From a virus, in the IMG/VR virus record IMGVR_UViG_3300032240_002557, positions 35,913 through 99,912 of that record: DNA of 64,000 bases. One strand, 5' to 3'. Of this stretch, positions 33,923 through 41,711 are shown piece after piece. The number at the start of each line of letters is the position of its first letter. Within the stretch, counting starts at the first letter, position 1. Made by a program: the position numbers and the translations under genes. A model generated the notes under the pieces. That model was not told where the DNA came from and did no database searches. It saw only the letters and a list, made by a program, of their open reading frames with translations.

Positions 33923-34489
33923 TTAAGACATGTTTAATTCTATATAATCAACCCAGGGTCCATGATTACCGTTCCAATATCCTGTATCTATACCTGTTAA
34001 TTGAACATTTACTGATGCTATTGTATCGAACGTTGCAGGAATTTCGCTTCTATTTAAAGTTAATGCTATATCAGTATAGTCTGAAGGTGCAATAGATGTT
34101 CCCGTTGTTTTTGTCGCAATCGTTGTTCCGGCTGAGTTTTTAAACAGTAATACAAAATTATACGTGTCCCTTTGAGACGGAAGACCCCTTTGATTCTCCT
34201 CCTTAATATTGACAACACCAGTGAAGGAATTTGCTGAAGAAATAGAACCGCTTACATCTACAGACTGGGAAACTGTTCTACTTACAAATGTGAAGTATAA
34301 GACGCCATTTAAAACTGCAACCTGATTAGATGAATAGTATGACCACGTTCCAAATCCCCCACTTGCAGTCCATCCAGCTGTTCCTGAATCAAAATCAGGA
34401 TTAGTTAATAATTGTGTTGCTGGAGGGGGAGGTCCTGGTGGAGGTCCTGGCAAAGAATCTTTAAAAAACGAGACTGGAAATGTTATCAT
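33923..34489 (-). CDS. Putative adhesin with carbohydrate-binding-like beta-sandwich
   Basis: 188 aa. A Pro-rich linker (GPPPGPPPP at 15-23) leads into LLTNPDFDSGTAGWTASGG, the typical start of CBM4/9-like or galactose-binding-like jelly rolls, followed by alternating beta strands to the end (YIELNMS). No signal peptide. It follows the 474-aa fibre gene by 6 bases, so it may be an accessory tip or surface lectin. Sugar specificity unknown. Confidence 0.6.
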   Translation of the reverse strand: MITFPVSFFKDSLPGPPPGPPPPATQLLTNPDFDSGTAGWTASGGFGTWSYYSSNQVAVLNGVLYFTFVSRTVSQSVDVSGSISSANSFTGVVNIKEENQRGLPSQRDTYNFVLLFKNSAGTTIATKTTGTSIAPSDYTDIALTLNRSEIPATFDTIASVNVQLTGIDTGYWNGNHGPWVDYIELNMS

Positions 34490-34495
34490 ATTGAA

Positions 34496-35920
34496 TTAAG
34501 AAAAATTTTGAAGATATGACCCAAAGTACTTAGAATCAACATAAACAAATGTATACACATCATATTTATTTGCTCCTGCTGTCATAGTTGGGGTTGAAGC
34601 CCATGTCACAGATCCTGGCCAACCGACTGTGTATCCTCCAGCAGCTCCTTGTTTAACAACTAATATGTATGTTCCACCAGCTTTTCCGTCGTTGAAAGTG
34701 AATGTTGTTGCGCCGGTTAAAGTGTAAAACTGAACATTCCCATTATCCCAATCTATTGTTGCTGATGATGCTGTGTAAGAATTTGCCCAAGCTTGACCGT
34801 TTACCTGTATATTTCCTGTATAAGGACTTAAGAAAGAAGAGCCAGAAGAGCCAGAAGAGCCAGAAGTACCTGACGAGCCATTAGGAGCACCTTGTTTCCA
34901 GTATACTTTACCTGTAGGATCCCCAGGATTGAAAGGATTTGGGTCCCAAACTAAATACTTATCCAATGCTGGGCCTTGTGTAATACCCGAAAGATAAATT
35001 TCACCATCTACGCTAAGATCTGCCTGAGAATGAACACCATATTCATCAATATGAGCTTTCCATATATTCCCAACCAAAAATTGGTGTTGATACCCATCAG
35101 GAACGTGATTTTCTACGTACCCTTCCCATGGTTGACCAGGTAATCCTTGTCTAACTAAAATACCTGCAGTTCCTGATGTTCCATCTTCATGAGTTATTAT
35201 CTTAAAAGTATTGTCCCCTAATGGTGTATAAAATTCTGGATTTATAATAAGTGTATTCCCATCAAATCTGAGATTTGGATTAGCCTCTGCAACAGATCCA
35301 TCAGAATTTGATGTTAAGATAGCATTAGCACTAGGACTGTTTATTGTTACTCCTGGTCCTACTGAACCCTGAGCTCCGTGTACACCCTGAGCTCCTTGAG
35401 CTCCTTGAGCTCCAGTTCTACCATCAAGATTTACTGTCCATTGGTTGTATGTACCAGTTCCGATTTTTTCATTAACCTTCATCACTAAAGTACCGTTCGG
35501 GTTATATGAAACTATTTCCCCGTGAAAATGGTTAAAATCATCCCTTGCTACTATTAAGTTTTGTCCCGGAGAATATTCTAAGCTATGATCTGCTACCATA
35601 GTTATTTGATTTCCTACAACAAGGGTTGAAAGATTTATTGATCCATTTATAAAACCTCTATACTTAGCGCTAACCCCAGATGATCCTGATGACCCTGAAG
35701 TTCCGTGCGTTCCTGATGTTCCAGAGGATCCAGAGGATCCGGATGATCCAGATGTTCCAGATTCCCCAGAGGATCCATCTGTTCCTGATGTTCCTGAGGT
35801 TCCTGATAAAACTAAATCCTTGCCTATTTTTGAAGTCACGTTTCCAACAACACCAACTAACCAATCACCGGGATTAAAAGATGTTGCTATTGGTAAGGCT
35901 GTTATTCTTATTCCTGCCAT
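34496..35920 (-). CDS. Tail fibre protein with Gly-triplet repeats
   Basis: 474 aa. A short N-terminal domain (MAGIRITALPIATSFNPGDWLVG), then GTSGSSG triplets at about 38-82, a beta domain, a collagen-like GAQGAQG block near 168-190, another beta region, a second short GSSGTSG block near 345-360, and a C-terminal beta domain ending in FVYVDSKYFGSYLQNFS. N-terminal sequence of this kind (ALPxAxxxxxxDxL) is common in attachment domains. Lacks the S74 domain of the fibre at 19831. Confidence 0.75.
   Translation of the reverse strand: MAGIRITALPIATSFNPGDWLVGVVGNVTSKIGKDLVLSGTSGTSGTDGSSGESGTSGSSGSSGSSGTSGTHGTSGSSGSSGVSAKYRGFINGSINLSTLVVGNQITMVADHSLEYSPGQNLIVARDDFNHFHGEIVSYNPNGTLVMKVNEKIGTGTYNQWTVNLDGRTGAQGAQGAQGVHGAQGSVGPGVTINSPSANAILTSNSDGSVAEANPNLRFDGNTLIINPEFYTPLGDNTFKIITHEDGTSGTAGILVRQGLPGQPWEGYVENHVPDGYQHQFLVGNIWKAHIDEYGVHSQADLSVDGEIYLSGITQGPALDKYLVWDPNPFNPGDPTGKVYWKQGAPNGSSGTSGSSGSSGSSFLSPYTGNIQVNGQAWANSYTASSATIDWDNGNVQFYTLTGATTFTFNDGKAGGTYILVVKQGAAGGYTVGWPGSVTWASTPTMTAGANKYDVYTFVYVDSKYFGSYLQNFS
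35675..35809 (-). repeat. GTS/GSS triplet repeats of the second fibre
   Basis: About 45 codons of Gly-Thr-Ser and Gly-Ser-Ser triplets, of the same kind as the first block of the S74 fibre. Confidence 0.85.
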
Positions 35921-35933
35921 TTTTTTAATTATA

Positions 35934-36524
35934 TTATTGTATCAAATAATCTCCGTCTGGTAGAAGTATATCACCTACCTGTGAAATTATTGGTATTTCT
36001 CCTTTAGTTACCCCTTGAATTGCTGACGAAGCTATAAGTATTTTTAAATCTACTATACCTGAATGTGGATTATGTAAAACAAGTCCTCCCTTAGAAAAAT
36101 AAGGACTTGATAACCCAACGCCATTAGTATTTAAAATTATACCTCTTCCTTGATCGGTATCATTAGGCTCACCTGACCAAATAGTTACTTCTCCCATTGG
36201 ATATGTCTTATCCGCATAGATTAAATTAATATATTTGTCAGAATCTTTTGTGAATGTTGAAGAATATGTTGCTTTTATTAAAACAAATTTTACCTCGCCA
36301 AAAGAATTGGAAATTCCGCCATCATCAACTAAGAAAGCCATTCCGCCTTTTAATCTAACTGTCTGTGAAAAGAATTCATCAATGTCCATAGAAAAATCAC
36401 AGAAATTAAAGGAATTAACTAATCCATTGTCCTTAGTGATCTTAAAAGTACATCTATCAAAATGACCAGATTGTATTAACGTATTTGCTATATCCGCTTG
36501 ACATATGATCGGTGCTTTTGCCAT
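35934..36524 (-). CDS. Virion-associated beta protein, paralogue A
   Basis: 196 aa. Not a named family. It aligns by eye with its upstream neighbour: 'GG-S-x-GEVxxxxIxxxYS' and the C-terminal 'GG-L/I-x-xNPxxxxVxIxILV'. Beta-rich, ending DILLPDGDYLIQ. Encoded between the membrane protein and fibre genes, so a fibre-attachment or tail-decoration role is possible. Its start overlaps the stop of paralogue B (TAATG). Confidence 0.55.
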   Translation of the reverse strand: MAKAPIICQADIANTLIQSGHFDRCTFKITKDNGLVNSFNFCDFSMDIDEFFSQTVRLKGGMAFLVDDGGISNSFGEVKFVLIKATYSSTFTKDSDKYINLIYADKTYPMGEVTIWSGEPNDTDQGRGIILNTNGVGLSSPYFSKGGLVLHNPHSGIVDLKILIASSAIQGVTKGEIPIISQVGDILLPDGDYLIQ

Positions 36525-37084
36525 TAATTCATTACTAATATTTGAATCTCAACCTCTTCAGTAGTTGGGTTACTTATCAAAATGCCACCAAAACCAAAAT
36601 CTGGTTCTGTTGGCATAGGACTAATAATAGGTGAGAATTCCGGACTAGCTTGATTGTCTGTCCAAGGTTCTAAATCCCATCCATGATGTTTAATGTGATC
36701 TAATGTTTTTCCTGTTACGAAGTGTATATTTTTACAAGGAAATATAGATCCATTATATTCTAAAGTTATTAATTTGTCCTGATCTACTAATTTTTTTGAG
36801 TAGCTAACCCTAATTATAATCATAGAAACCTCGCCCTGGTCTTGAGAAATATTTCCTCCATATAAAGTGTACATAGCATTTGGTGAAAGATAAAATCTTT
36901 TAACAAAGCTACCGCCATTTTCAGAAGCAGGATGAAAAAACCCTGAGAAATCAACAGCATCTAAAACTTGAGATCCCTGAATTACTTTTAGAGAAGACCC
37001 TTCAAAAACAAGTTTCTTCTGCTTTTCTGGGTTACAATCAACATATTTGATGTATCTAGAATCTGTACTTTGTATATTAGGCAT
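36524..37084 (-). CDS. Virion-associated beta protein, paralogue B
   Basis: 186 aa. Shares the pattern YGGNISQDQGEVSMIIIRVSYS and GGILISNPTTEEVEIQILV with paralogue A (GGISNSFGEVKFVLIKATYS and GGLVLHNPHSGIVDLKILI). Evidently a tandem duplication that has diverged. It lies 6 bases downstream of the membrane protein gene. No function recognised. Confidence 0.55.
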   Translation of the reverse strand: MPNIQSTDSRYIKYVDCNPEKQKKLVFEGSSLKVIQGSQVLDAVDFSGFFHPASENGGSFVKRFYLSPNAMYTLYGGNISQDQGEVSMIIIRVSYSKKLVDQDKLITLEYNGSIFPCKNIHFVTGKTLDHIKHHGWDLEPWTDNQASPEFSPIISPMPTEPDFGFGGILISNPTTEEVEIQILVMN

Positions 37085-37090
37085 CTTTTC

Positions 37091-38497
37091 TTAGTTTAAT
37101 ATAGTTGGATTGCTACTTGCTGGGTGATCTATTTGATGAACATGTTGCTCCTCGTCAAAAACTTGTCTTCTTGGCTTTGGCTCATTGTTATACACATTGC
37201 CTAATCTATACCCTCCGAATTCCCCGTCCTCTCTAGGTTCTTGAGGTACATCTGCATCTTCTACAGTTTCAGCAGCAGTTTCTTCCACTATTGGTTCCTC
37301 TACTGTTTCTTCTATTTCCTCCTCCTCAATAGGTTGTTCTTCTGTTACATGCTCTTCTATCTCTTCTTCAACCGGTTGTTCTTCTATTACAGGTTCTTTT
37401 TCTAATACTTCCTCTCTCTCTTCTTCAACTGGTTGTTCTTCTGTTACAGTCTCTATAACTTCAACAACTGGCTCTTCTAAAATTTCAGGAACTTCTTCCA
37501 TAGCGTAATCATCCATAAAATATGGATCTTCTAGGATTTGCTTTATATCTTCTTCTTGAATTGCTGGTTCTTCAACAATAGCAGGGGGAATTGGTGCTTC
37601 TCCTATAATAAATTTATTTTCTTCTATTTTTTCTTTCGGATCTTCTTCGGTGTTTTTTGCATTCTTTTTTCTCTCCTCTTCCTCTTCTTTCCTTTTATTA
37701 GCAACATACTCAAACACGAAGTTAGCAGCAACAACTAAAGCTATTGCTAACGGGTCAAATACGAGCATTAGAGCGATGATAAACCAGTTTACCACTTGAT
37801 CTAAAGATTTACCAGTTATCTTAGCTAAGTACTTTAATGGACCGATTTCATTAGCAAGCTCGTTGTTTGAGCTTTTATCTAAAATCTCCATATCCAAAGC
37901 ATTGATTTGCTGTGTTTTAGAAGCTATGGTATCTTGTAAAACCTTAATGTCATTATCTAAAGCTTTACTCTCCGCACCTAAAGAGTTCATTTGTGATCTA
38001 ACTGAACTTGCAGATTTGTTCTGTGCTATTAGATTGTCTGCATTTGTTTGCTGTCTATTTCTCATATCAGACAGTGTATTCTGCCTGGTACTTTTCATTT
38101 CAAGCTGTTTCTCTGCTTGGGTCAATTGAGTTTGGATCATTTCCTTTTTCTTGGAGATAACCGCTGTATTCTTATCTACGTTTTCTACTTTATTTGCAGT
38201 TTCTTGGTATGCTGAAGACAAGAATCCGTAAATACCAGCTGATGTGATCATAATAAGGATCACACAGGCTACTGCTAAATAAGTTCTTAGTGTTTTATTT
38301 ACGTCATCCCAGAATCTATATAAAAATGATGCTATTACAAGTTTTGCAAACTCCAAACTTGCAGCCATCACCATAACATTATTTGCTGCGCCAGCAAACA
38401 TCTTACCAATACCAAATATTGAATAGAAAGCGGCAGAAAAAGAAATGCTGGCTGCAGCTATTGCTACTACCCAGGGGAAAAATTTGTTTTCTTTCAT
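37091..38497 (-). CDS. Multi-pass membrane protein with coiled coil and acidic repeat tail
   Basis: 468 aa. Four likely membrane segments: about 8-30, 38-60, 70-95 and 235-262. A coiled coil fills the loop at about 100-215 (KKEMIQTQLTQAEKQLEMK). After a basic stop KRKEEEEERKK comes a very acidic tail at about 290-440 with repeated EEQPVEEE-like units. A soluble C-terminus and large coiled-coil loop are not typical of a holin. A GATATATA motif lies 25 bases upstream, so it is probably late. Possible roles are host membrane remodelling or virion association; neither is shown. Confidence 0.6.
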   Translation of the reverse strand: MKENKFFPWVVAIAAASISFSAAFYSIFGIGKMFAGAANNVMVMAASLEFAKLVIASFLYRFWDDVNKTLRTYLAVACVILIMITSAGIYGFLSSAYQETANKVENVDKNTAVISKKKEMIQTQLTQAEKQLEMKSTRQNTLSDMRNRQQTNADNLIAQNKSASSVRSQMNSLGAESKALDNDIKVLQDTIASKTQQINALDMEILDKSSNNELANEIGPLKYLAKITGKSLDQVVNWFIIALMLVFDPLAIALVVAANFVFEYVANKRKEEEEERKKNAKNTEEDPKEKIEENKFIIGEAPIPPAIVEEPAIQEEDIKQILEDPYFMDDYAMEEVPEILEEPVVEVIETVTEEQPVEEEREEVLEKEPVIEEQPVEEEIEEHVTEEQPIEEEEIEETVEEPIVEETAAETVEDADVPQEPREDGEFGGYRLGNVYNNEPKPRRQVFDEEQHVHQIDHPASSNPTILN

Positions 38498-38522
38498 TTT
38501 TGTTAATTACTTCTTTAATCCT

Positions 38523-38530
38523 TATATATC
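38523..38530 (-). promoter_or_regulatory. Late-type promoter motif GATATATA
   Basis: Minus-strand octamer 25 bases before the ATG at 38497 and directly downstream of a terminator, so a fresh transcription start is plausible. Confidence 0.65.
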
Positions 38531-38535
38531 TACAC

Positions 38536-38563
38536 GAAAAAGGCCCACTGTTTAAAGTGGGCC
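38536..38563 (-). terminator. Intrinsic terminator after the 149-aa gene
   Basis: Stem GGCCCACT/AGTGGGCC (38542-38549 with 38556-38563), 6-base loop, T-tract on the - strand from the A-run at 38537-38541. Confidence 0.9.
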
Positions 38564-38594
38564 AATATATGTGTAAAAATTACAAAAAAGTCTA

Positions 38595-39044
38595 TTATTC
38601 TGCCTCTAAGCCTTGTTGAGCAGCTGCTAAATCTTGCTTAAGTGATCCTAATTCTTTATTATCCTCAGCAATATTTGAAAGTGCTGCTTCGAAGGAAGTA
38701 AATAATTTAATAAATCTTTCTGCAATTTCACTTCCTGAAGTTTCGTATCTGTTGAAGAAGTAATGACTAGCTTCAATTTCTAATGCTCCTAAGAAAGCAA
38801 CATTATTAGAAATGCCTTTCTCTTTGATTGAATCGATCTTTTTAAAGATCTCAACAATTCCTAATGCTTCCTTACCTTTCCATTGAATTGTTTCCATTAC
38901 CTCTGCGTATGTCTGTAATAATGATTCATTCATTTCAACAGCATAAACTTTCTTAGATAATTCAGCTTCTTTAGCCTCTACTTTTTTTTGTAATGCTTCT
39001 ACTTTTTCTTGGTCGATAACAACGTGTAATACTTCTGCTTCCAT
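38595..39044 (-). CDS. Coiled-coil hypothetical protein
   Basis: 149 aa. Helical heptads at both ends (KVEALQKKVEAKEAELSKK and LGSLKQDLAAAQQGLEAE) flank a more globular centre containing FFNRYETSGSE. No match recognised. It forms its own unit, closed by a strong terminator, with about 50 bases before the next gene upstream. May be a small structural or assembly protein. Confidence 0.55.
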   Translation of the reverse strand: MEAEVLHVVIDQEKVEALQKKVEAKEAELSKKVYAVEMNESLLQTYAEVMETIQWKGKEALGIVEIFKKIDSIKEKGISNNVAFLGALEIEASHYFFNRYETSGSEIAERFIKLFTSFEAALSNIAEDNKELGSLKQDLAAAQQGLEAE

Positions 39045-39095
39045 TTTGTTTAATTATATTTTTATTTTAGATTCTAAAGTTGTTTAGTTTCAATC

Positions 39096-39839
39096 CTAAA
39101 TTGAATTTAGTTCTCTAAATTCCGCAAGTAAACCTAAGAATTGTTTCAGATATACTTTAAATTCGTCTTTAGATACTATAAATCTTTGAATCTCAGACTT
39201 TTTTTCATTGGAGATCCAAATTTCTCCCCTTGCAGGGATGACCCCGTATCTTTCAGCGTATGCAAACATATATGCAGCAATCTGCATTCTGTATGAAAGT
39301 ATATCTTCGCCATCCTTAGGTGATGATGAAGATTTAAAATCTATTACTACGTGATCGCCGTTATAGTCTTCAAATATGAAATCTGTTGCACCTGCCCATC
39401 CACCTCTAAAATCGCTCCAAAGAAAAAGCTCGTTGTGAAGTACAACCTTTATATTCTCCCAGAAATTTTCATGATAGAAATTCCAAAATAGATCTCTCCC
39501 TCTTTTGATTAGATCAGCATTTTCTGGCTCTGCTGTCTCGACATCCCTTGCGGTGTCTTGTGCAATTTGTAGGCATTTTTCTATCGATCTAGAGTTAGAA
39601 AATTCTAATAAAAAATTCTCTAACATACTGTGCATCACTGTTCCTCTATAGGAAGCATCGTCGAGTATTTTTTGCCATCTTTTCTCCCCGAACTTTTCTC
39701 TTAAAGGTTTGAATTTTGGTTCAGTGATGAGCTTTAAAACTGTGGTTACGGAGGGTAAAACAAGATCCCCGCTCTCTTTACTAACAACATATGCTCTACC
39801 CCACGGGAATGCCTTTCTCTCTATTTTAAAATTTTCCAA
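39096..39839 (-). CDS. RecB-like PD-(D/E)XK nuclease
   Basis: 247 aa. RGTVMHSMLENFL near 65-78 supplies the His of the RecB-type motif I; GGWAGATDFIF near 145-155 and HVVIDFKSS near 160-170 supply the Asp and the D-x-K; YRMQIAAYMFAYAERYG is the conserved Gln/Tyr motif. This is the Cas4/RecB exonuclease arrangement. The start is TTG (39837-39839), directly after the stop of the upstream gene, since the next in-frame ATG would remove the N-terminal third. Likely DNA end processing or host DNA degradation. Confidence 0.78.
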   Translation of the reverse strand: MENFKIERKAFPWGRAYVVSKESGDLVLPSVTTVLKLITEPKFKPLREKFGEKRWQKILDDASYRGTVMHSMLENFLLEFSNSRSIEKCLQIAQDTARDVETAEPENADLIKRGRDLFWNFYHENFWENIKVVLHNELFLWSDFRGGWAGATDFIFEDYNGDHVVIDFKSSSSPKDGEDILSYRMQIAAYMFAYAERYGVIPARGEIWISNEKKSEIQRFIVSKDEFKVYLKQFLGLLAEFRELNSI

Positions 39840-40310
39840 TTAGAATAATGATATTGCCCACTTAAAGAAATGTGAGAACCAGTGGGTTTTGCTCTCTATA
39901 ACGTAAACACCAATCCAAAAGAAAGTTCTTGAAAAAAACCACCAAAAGCTTAAAGCTCTGAAATATGGTGTATAGATTAACAGGTAAGATGTTGAATCTG
40001 GTATTTCTTTATATTCCGGGGTAATTATTTCATGAAGATTTAGTGATGTTAGATATTCGTTTAAACCCTTGCTTTGATCTATTAGATAAGCAGGATATAA
40101 TTCTCTGGGTAGATCTGGAGACATAGTCACCTCTGGAGGTAAATTCATAACTGTATAGATCCTACCTATCCAATCATATCTCAAATTGTGTCTGACCCAA
40201 AGTGGTGAATTTATTTTCTCTTTCTTAATTGTTCTTCTAAGAAAAAGATAATTCTTGACGTCAATGATAACATTGAAGATCTTAAAGATGCTAGAAAAAA
40301 GCTGTTTCAT
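39840..40310 (-). CDS. Hypothetical protein with hydrophobic C-terminus
   Basis: 156 aa from the ATG at 40310, preferred over an in-frame TTG at 40319 because the ATG falls 1 base after the sigma-factor stop. Basic N-terminus, then a proline-rich centre, then FRALSFWWFFSRTFFWIGVYVI near 118-140, probably one membrane segment. No family recognised. It lies between the ECF-type sigma factor and the nuclease with no spacer. Confidence 0.5.
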   Translation of the reverse strand: MKQLFSSIFKIFNVIIDVKNYLFLRRTIKKEKINSPLWVRHNLRYDWIGRIYTVMNLPPEVTMSPDLPRELYPAYLIDQSKGLNEYLTSLNLHEIITPEYKEIPDSTSYLLIYTPYFRALSFWWFFSRTFFWIGVYVIESKTHWFSHFFKWAISLF

Positions 40311-40311
40311 A

Positions 40312-40938
40312 TTAATCAATAAAATTTAATTTGATACCAGGGAACATTTCTCTGATTTTAATTCTTGCTCTTCTAATTCTTGTTGCAACTGCACGTTTTT
40401 TCATTCCGTACTTATCAGCAATATCTTGGTACTTCATCTTGTGCAATTCCCTATCAATTAGAATGTCTTTATAAATTGCTGGTAAATTTTTAATCTTACA
40501 AACTACGTCTTCGTAAAGATCGTCAAATCCTCCTTCCCTATTATCTATCTCCCATTCAGGTTCAGAAAATATATCCTCTGGTGTAATCGATGATAGAGGA
40601 ATAAATTCATCATAATCTCTTCCGTCTAATTCAACTGATTCATAAACTAGAGGAGTGAATTTTTTAGAATTCTTTTTGATCAGTAACGATTCATTTCTTG
40701 CAATATTGTAAGCCCATGTAGAAAAATTTCCTCTTGCTGGATCATACTGAGCAACTTTAACCCAAATCTTTTCGAATGTTTTAGATACTGCATCTTGTGC
40801 AACTTCCTCATCTATCAAAATAGATTTACAGTGATTCAATAAACCAGGTTTAATTCTGTCGTAAAGAGATTTAAAATCTTTTTCGTGTGTCGTCTCTAAG
40901 AATTTTTCTGCCAATTCTTGGATGCTCTTTGATGCCAT
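40312..40938 (-). CDS. ECF-type sigma-70 family factor
   Basis: 208 aa. Region 2: DEEVAQDAVSKTFEKIWVKV followed by FSTWAYNIARNESLLIKK; region 4: LPAIYKDILIDRELHKMKYQDIADKYGMKKRAVATRIRRARIKIRE with a clear helix-turn-helix. Between them is an acidic linker of about 60 residues. It is the second sigma factor in the window, besides the gp55-like one, and could drive a middle class of genes or its own regulon. Its target sequence is unknown. Confidence 0.88.
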   Translation of the reverse strand: MASKSIQELAEKFLETTHEKDFKSLYDRIKPGLLNHCKSILIDEEVAQDAVSKTFEKIWVKVAQYDPARGNFSTWAYNIARNESLLIKKNSKKFTPLVYESVELDGRDYDEFIPLSSITPEDIFSEPEWEIDNREGGFDDLYEDVVCKIKNLPAIYKDILIDRELHKMKYQDIADKYGMKKRAVATRIRRARIKIREMFPGIKLNFID

Positions 40939-40958
40939 AGGTTAGTTTGGTTTAAAGG

Positions 40959-41423
40959 TTATAAATTTATATAAACAATTTCAATCCCTGCTTGGTTGAG
41001 CAGCTCTAAAGATTCAAGTTTTCTGTATAGTTCAGAAAAAACTATTCTCTTTATTCCGGATTGAATGATCAGTTTAGCACAATCAAAACATGGTGACAGA
41101 GTAACATACAGCGTACTTCCTATAGAACTAGCAGTATTCATGGCAAGCTTTGTTATAGCATTTGCTTCTGCATGAAGTACGATAGGCAATGTGTTATTAT
41201 CTTCATCCTCGCAAATATTAGGAAATCCTGTCGGAGTTCCGTTATATCCATCAGAAATAATTGTTTTATTTTTCACGACCAAGCATCCAACTTGACTTCT
41301 TTTAGAATGGGAATTTGCTGCCCATTCTTTCGCCATTTTAAGATAAACTACATCAAATTTGTATTGCTTCTCGTCTGGGCAATTATCTATCGAATGCTCT
41401 TCAAAAAAATTATTTGTTTTCAA
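40959..41423 (-). CDS. dCMP deaminase (cytidine/deoxycytidylate family)
   Basis: 154 aa. Zinc site HAEAN (His84, Glu86) and PCFDC (Cys112, Cys115) are intact. The motif SKRSQVGCLVV near 40-50 is typical of dCMP deaminases. It would make dUMP for dTMP synthesis. The start is TTG (41421-41423) overlapping the preceding gene by 14 bases, with GAGGAGG just before it; an alternative ATG at Met30 would cut into the conserved domain. Confidence 0.88.
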   Translation of the reverse strand: MKTNNFFEEHSIDNCPDEKQYKFDVVYLKMAKEWAANSHSKRSQVGCLVVKNKTIISDGYNGTPTGFPNICEDEDNNTLPIVLHAEANAITKLAMNTASSIGSTLYVTLSPCFDCAKLIIQSGIKRIVFSELYRKLESLELLNQAGIEIVYINL

Positions 41424-41655
41424 CCTCCTCTATTTTTAGGTTTCCTCTAAATTCGTTAATTATTGGATACACTGAATACGCTGGAAACTTACCAAGGAGA
41501 GAAATTATTTGATTGATTTCCTCGATCGTTAAAGAATCTCTATTTCTAAGAAGATCCAATGTTTCTTTAGTGTTGTCGAAAGGATTTTCGAGGTAATCTA
41601 TAATAGACTGCCTCAATTCTGAAGTTATCTTGAAAATTTTTTCCTTTTCTGACAT
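41410..41655 (-). CDS. Small hypothetical protein upstream of dCMP deaminase
   Basis: 81 aa from the ATG at 41655 (MSEKEKIFKI), chosen over an upstream start because the upstream part covers the promoter. Acidic and helical, no recognised domain. The host-like TATATTTG lies 19 bases upstream, so this gene probably leads an early transcript that continues into the dCMP deaminase. Confidence 0.55.
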   Translation of the reverse strand: MSEKEKIFKITSELRQSIIDYLENPFDNTKETLDLLRNRDSLTIEEINQIISLLGKFPAYSVYPIINEFRGNLKIEEVENK

Positions 41656-41674
41656 GGCTTTTCTGTATACTATA

Positions 41675-41682
41675 CAAATATA
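41675..41682 (-). promoter_or_regulatory. Host-type promoter -7 element TATATTTG
   Basis: Minus-strand TATATTTG 19 bases before the ATG at 41655, within an AT-only stretch between convergently spaced neighbours. Fits Bacteroidota TAnnTTTG. Confidence 0.6.
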
Positions 41683-41711
41683 CAAAAAAAGTTTCAAAAA
41701 ATAAAATGCGA

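Noticed and set aside
39096-39839. Cas4 from a CRISPR system
   Set aside because: RecB/Cas4-type motifs are present, but there are no Cas1/Cas2, no array and no four-Cys iron-sulphur cluster; a phage exonuclease is simpler.
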